7,154 nucleotides of DNA, taken from Spirochaetaceae bacterium. GTDB taxonomy: Bacteria > Spirochaetota > Spirochaetia > B11-G9. This document shows positions 6,379 through 7,154 of the stretch, piece by piece. The position numbers were made by a program, and so were the translations under genes. A model generated the notes under the pieces. That model saw only the letters and a program-made list of their open reading frames with translations. It ran no database searches and was not told the origin of the DNA. Within the stretch, counting starts at the first letter, position 1; the number at the start of each line of letters is the position of its first letter. The DNA lies in NCBI GenBank assembly GCA_030643345.1, contig DAOWMA010000108.1:1-7154 (forward strand). Direction: 5' to 3'.

Positions 6379-7154
6379 TTATTTTGCCTGAAACTGTGAA
6401 ATATTATCCCTCACAAGATACTCAAAGGCTGTAAGCCATTTATAAGCACTGAACCGCTTTGATCTGCCCTTTATTGTATACATGGTGCCTTCATGGTAAA
6501 ATTCAAGTCTCTCTTTATTTTGAATATTCAATCCTGTAATTTGATCTAAAGGAAATAATTTTACTATTATTCCTGAATTATCTTTTATTGTTATTGCCAC
6601 ACTGGTTAAGTTAAGAGAGCCGGATGTAAGATATTTTAACTTGTTACTTTTGTATCCAGTTTGAAATACAAGATTTTCATCTCTTATCAATACATTACCA
6701 CCATTAATGGGATTATCCAGAAGTTTATACAAATTTTCCTGCTGCCATCTGTTCCAGTCTCTGATATTATCAAAAATCACATCATTTTTACTACTTTCAA
6801 AACTGCGAAGGGGATTGTATTTCAGTTCATAACCGCATTCTGTACAATAAAAAGCCTTTCCTTCTGAATACATTGCTCCTATCTTTTTGCATGAAGGGCA
6901 GGTATAAAGAACCTGTTCCAGATATTCTGCCGATTTTTTACCTTTAAATTCAATAGCAGCTTTTACCTGATATTCTATCTCATCAAAAGACAAAGCATCA
7001 GCAAGTCTTCGATGTATTTCATCTACTTTCATACCTTTAAGTTCATCTCCGGAAAAAAGGACCTTGTAATCCATTAAAACCTTTCCCTTCTGAATATGAA
7101 AGCCCCACCGGGGCTGACTGAAAAACCCACCCTTAAAAACTACTGTCACAACCG
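6379..7154 (-). CDS. C-terminal part of a probable 1-acylglycerol-3-phosphate acyltransferase with zinc-ribbon extension (N-terminus outside window)
   Basis: The frame is open to the right edge (257 full codons visible, stop TAA 6381-6379). A GTG at 7149 is an internal valine, not a start. The visible beginning, VVTVVFKGGFFSQPRW followed by a basic KGKV strand, resembles the last conserved block of PlsC-family acyltransferases, which add the second acyl chain to lysophosphatidate at the inner membrane. The catalytic HX4D motif would lie outside the window. After the enzyme end come a zinc ribbon (numbered from the GTG: Cys84-P-S-Cys87 and Cys102-T-E-Cys105), a Trp-rich segment (RDWNRWQQENLYKLL, about 130-144) and a beta-rich tail (about 150-248) that looks PH/GRAM-like. 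A 157-base gap with its own promoter candidate separates it from the efflux operon, so it is probably a separate unit. The acyltransferase call rests on a short block; the zinc ribbon is seen directly. Confidence 0.68.
   Translation of the reverse strand, partial: VVTVVFKGGFFSQPRWGFHIQKGKVLMDYKVLFSGDELKGMKVDEIHRRLADALSFDEIEYQVKAAIEFKGKKSAEYLEQVLYTCPSCKKIGAMYSEGKAFYCTECGYELKYNPLRSFESSKNDVIFDNIRDWNRWQQENLYKLLDNPINGGNVLIRDENLVFQTGYKSNKLKYLTSGSLNLTSVAITIKDNSGIIVKLFPLDQITGLNIQNKERLEFYHEGTMYTIKGRSKRFSAYKWLTAFEYLVRDNISQFQAK

Noticed and set aside
6661..6867. 68-residue plus-strand frame inside the acyltransferase tail
   Set aside because: Opposite strand to a well-supported gene, low-complexity Ile/Phe/Lys/Thr composition, no domain.
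7147..7149. GTG as the start codon of the rightmost gene
   Set aside because: The frame stays open upstream to the window edge, and the residues just after the GTG already match the interior of an acyltransferase domain, so the true start is outside the window.
1..7154. CRISPR array, tRNA or rRNA gene, insertion sequence, riboswitch, or defence system
   Set aside because: No regularly spaced repeats, tRNA-like cloverleaf, transposase, terminal repeats or nuclease-like genes were seen by reading both strands; nearly all the sequence is explained by the genes listed.

Overview
The window is AT-rich and comes from a Gram-negative-type (diderm) bacterium. It encodes a complete tripartite efflux pump, with an outer-membrane channel, an inner-membrane RND pump and a lipid-anchored periplasmic adaptor. 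The best guess at lineage is a spirochaete or a close relative. The hints are the loose lipobox (F-S-A-C) of the adaptor and an acyltransferase tail carrying a zinc ribbon, an arrangement I associate from memory with spirochaete-like and some Firmicute proteins. This placement is inference; no marker gene is present to settle it.

Layout, left to right. Positions 1-123 (+) hold the last 40 codons of a membrane protein whose body lies outside the window. A short convergent gap (124-227) carries only a weak AT-rich hairpin. Positions 228-6221 (-) are a three-gene operon, transcribed right to left: a TolC-family outer-membrane channel (4881-6221), an RND pump (1607-4870) and an RND adaptor lipoprotein (228-1610). 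The first two genes are 10 bases apart, with the ribosome binding site sharing bases with the stop codon. The last two overlap by four bases (ATGA). Upstream of the channel gene, a 157-base gap (6222-6378) carries a plausible sigma70-type promoter and two small inverted repeats. Positions 6379-7154 (-) hold the C-terminal part of a probable 1-acylglycerol-3-phosphate acyltransferase (PlsC family) with a zinc ribbon and a beta-rich tail; its N-terminus lies beyond the right edge.

The pump should work as one machine. The RND trimer takes substrate from the periplasm or inner membrane using proton flux, the adaptor bridges it across the periplasm, and the channel releases substrate outside. No regulator gene and no substrate-specific partner is present, so the substrate cannot be named.

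I do not see a wholly new system here. The most unusual points are an extra pair of hydrophobic segments inserted between TM6 and TM7 of the RND pump, a long low-complexity tether with a seven-glycine run between the adaptor's lipid anchor and its folded body, and the C-terminal extension of the acyltransferase.
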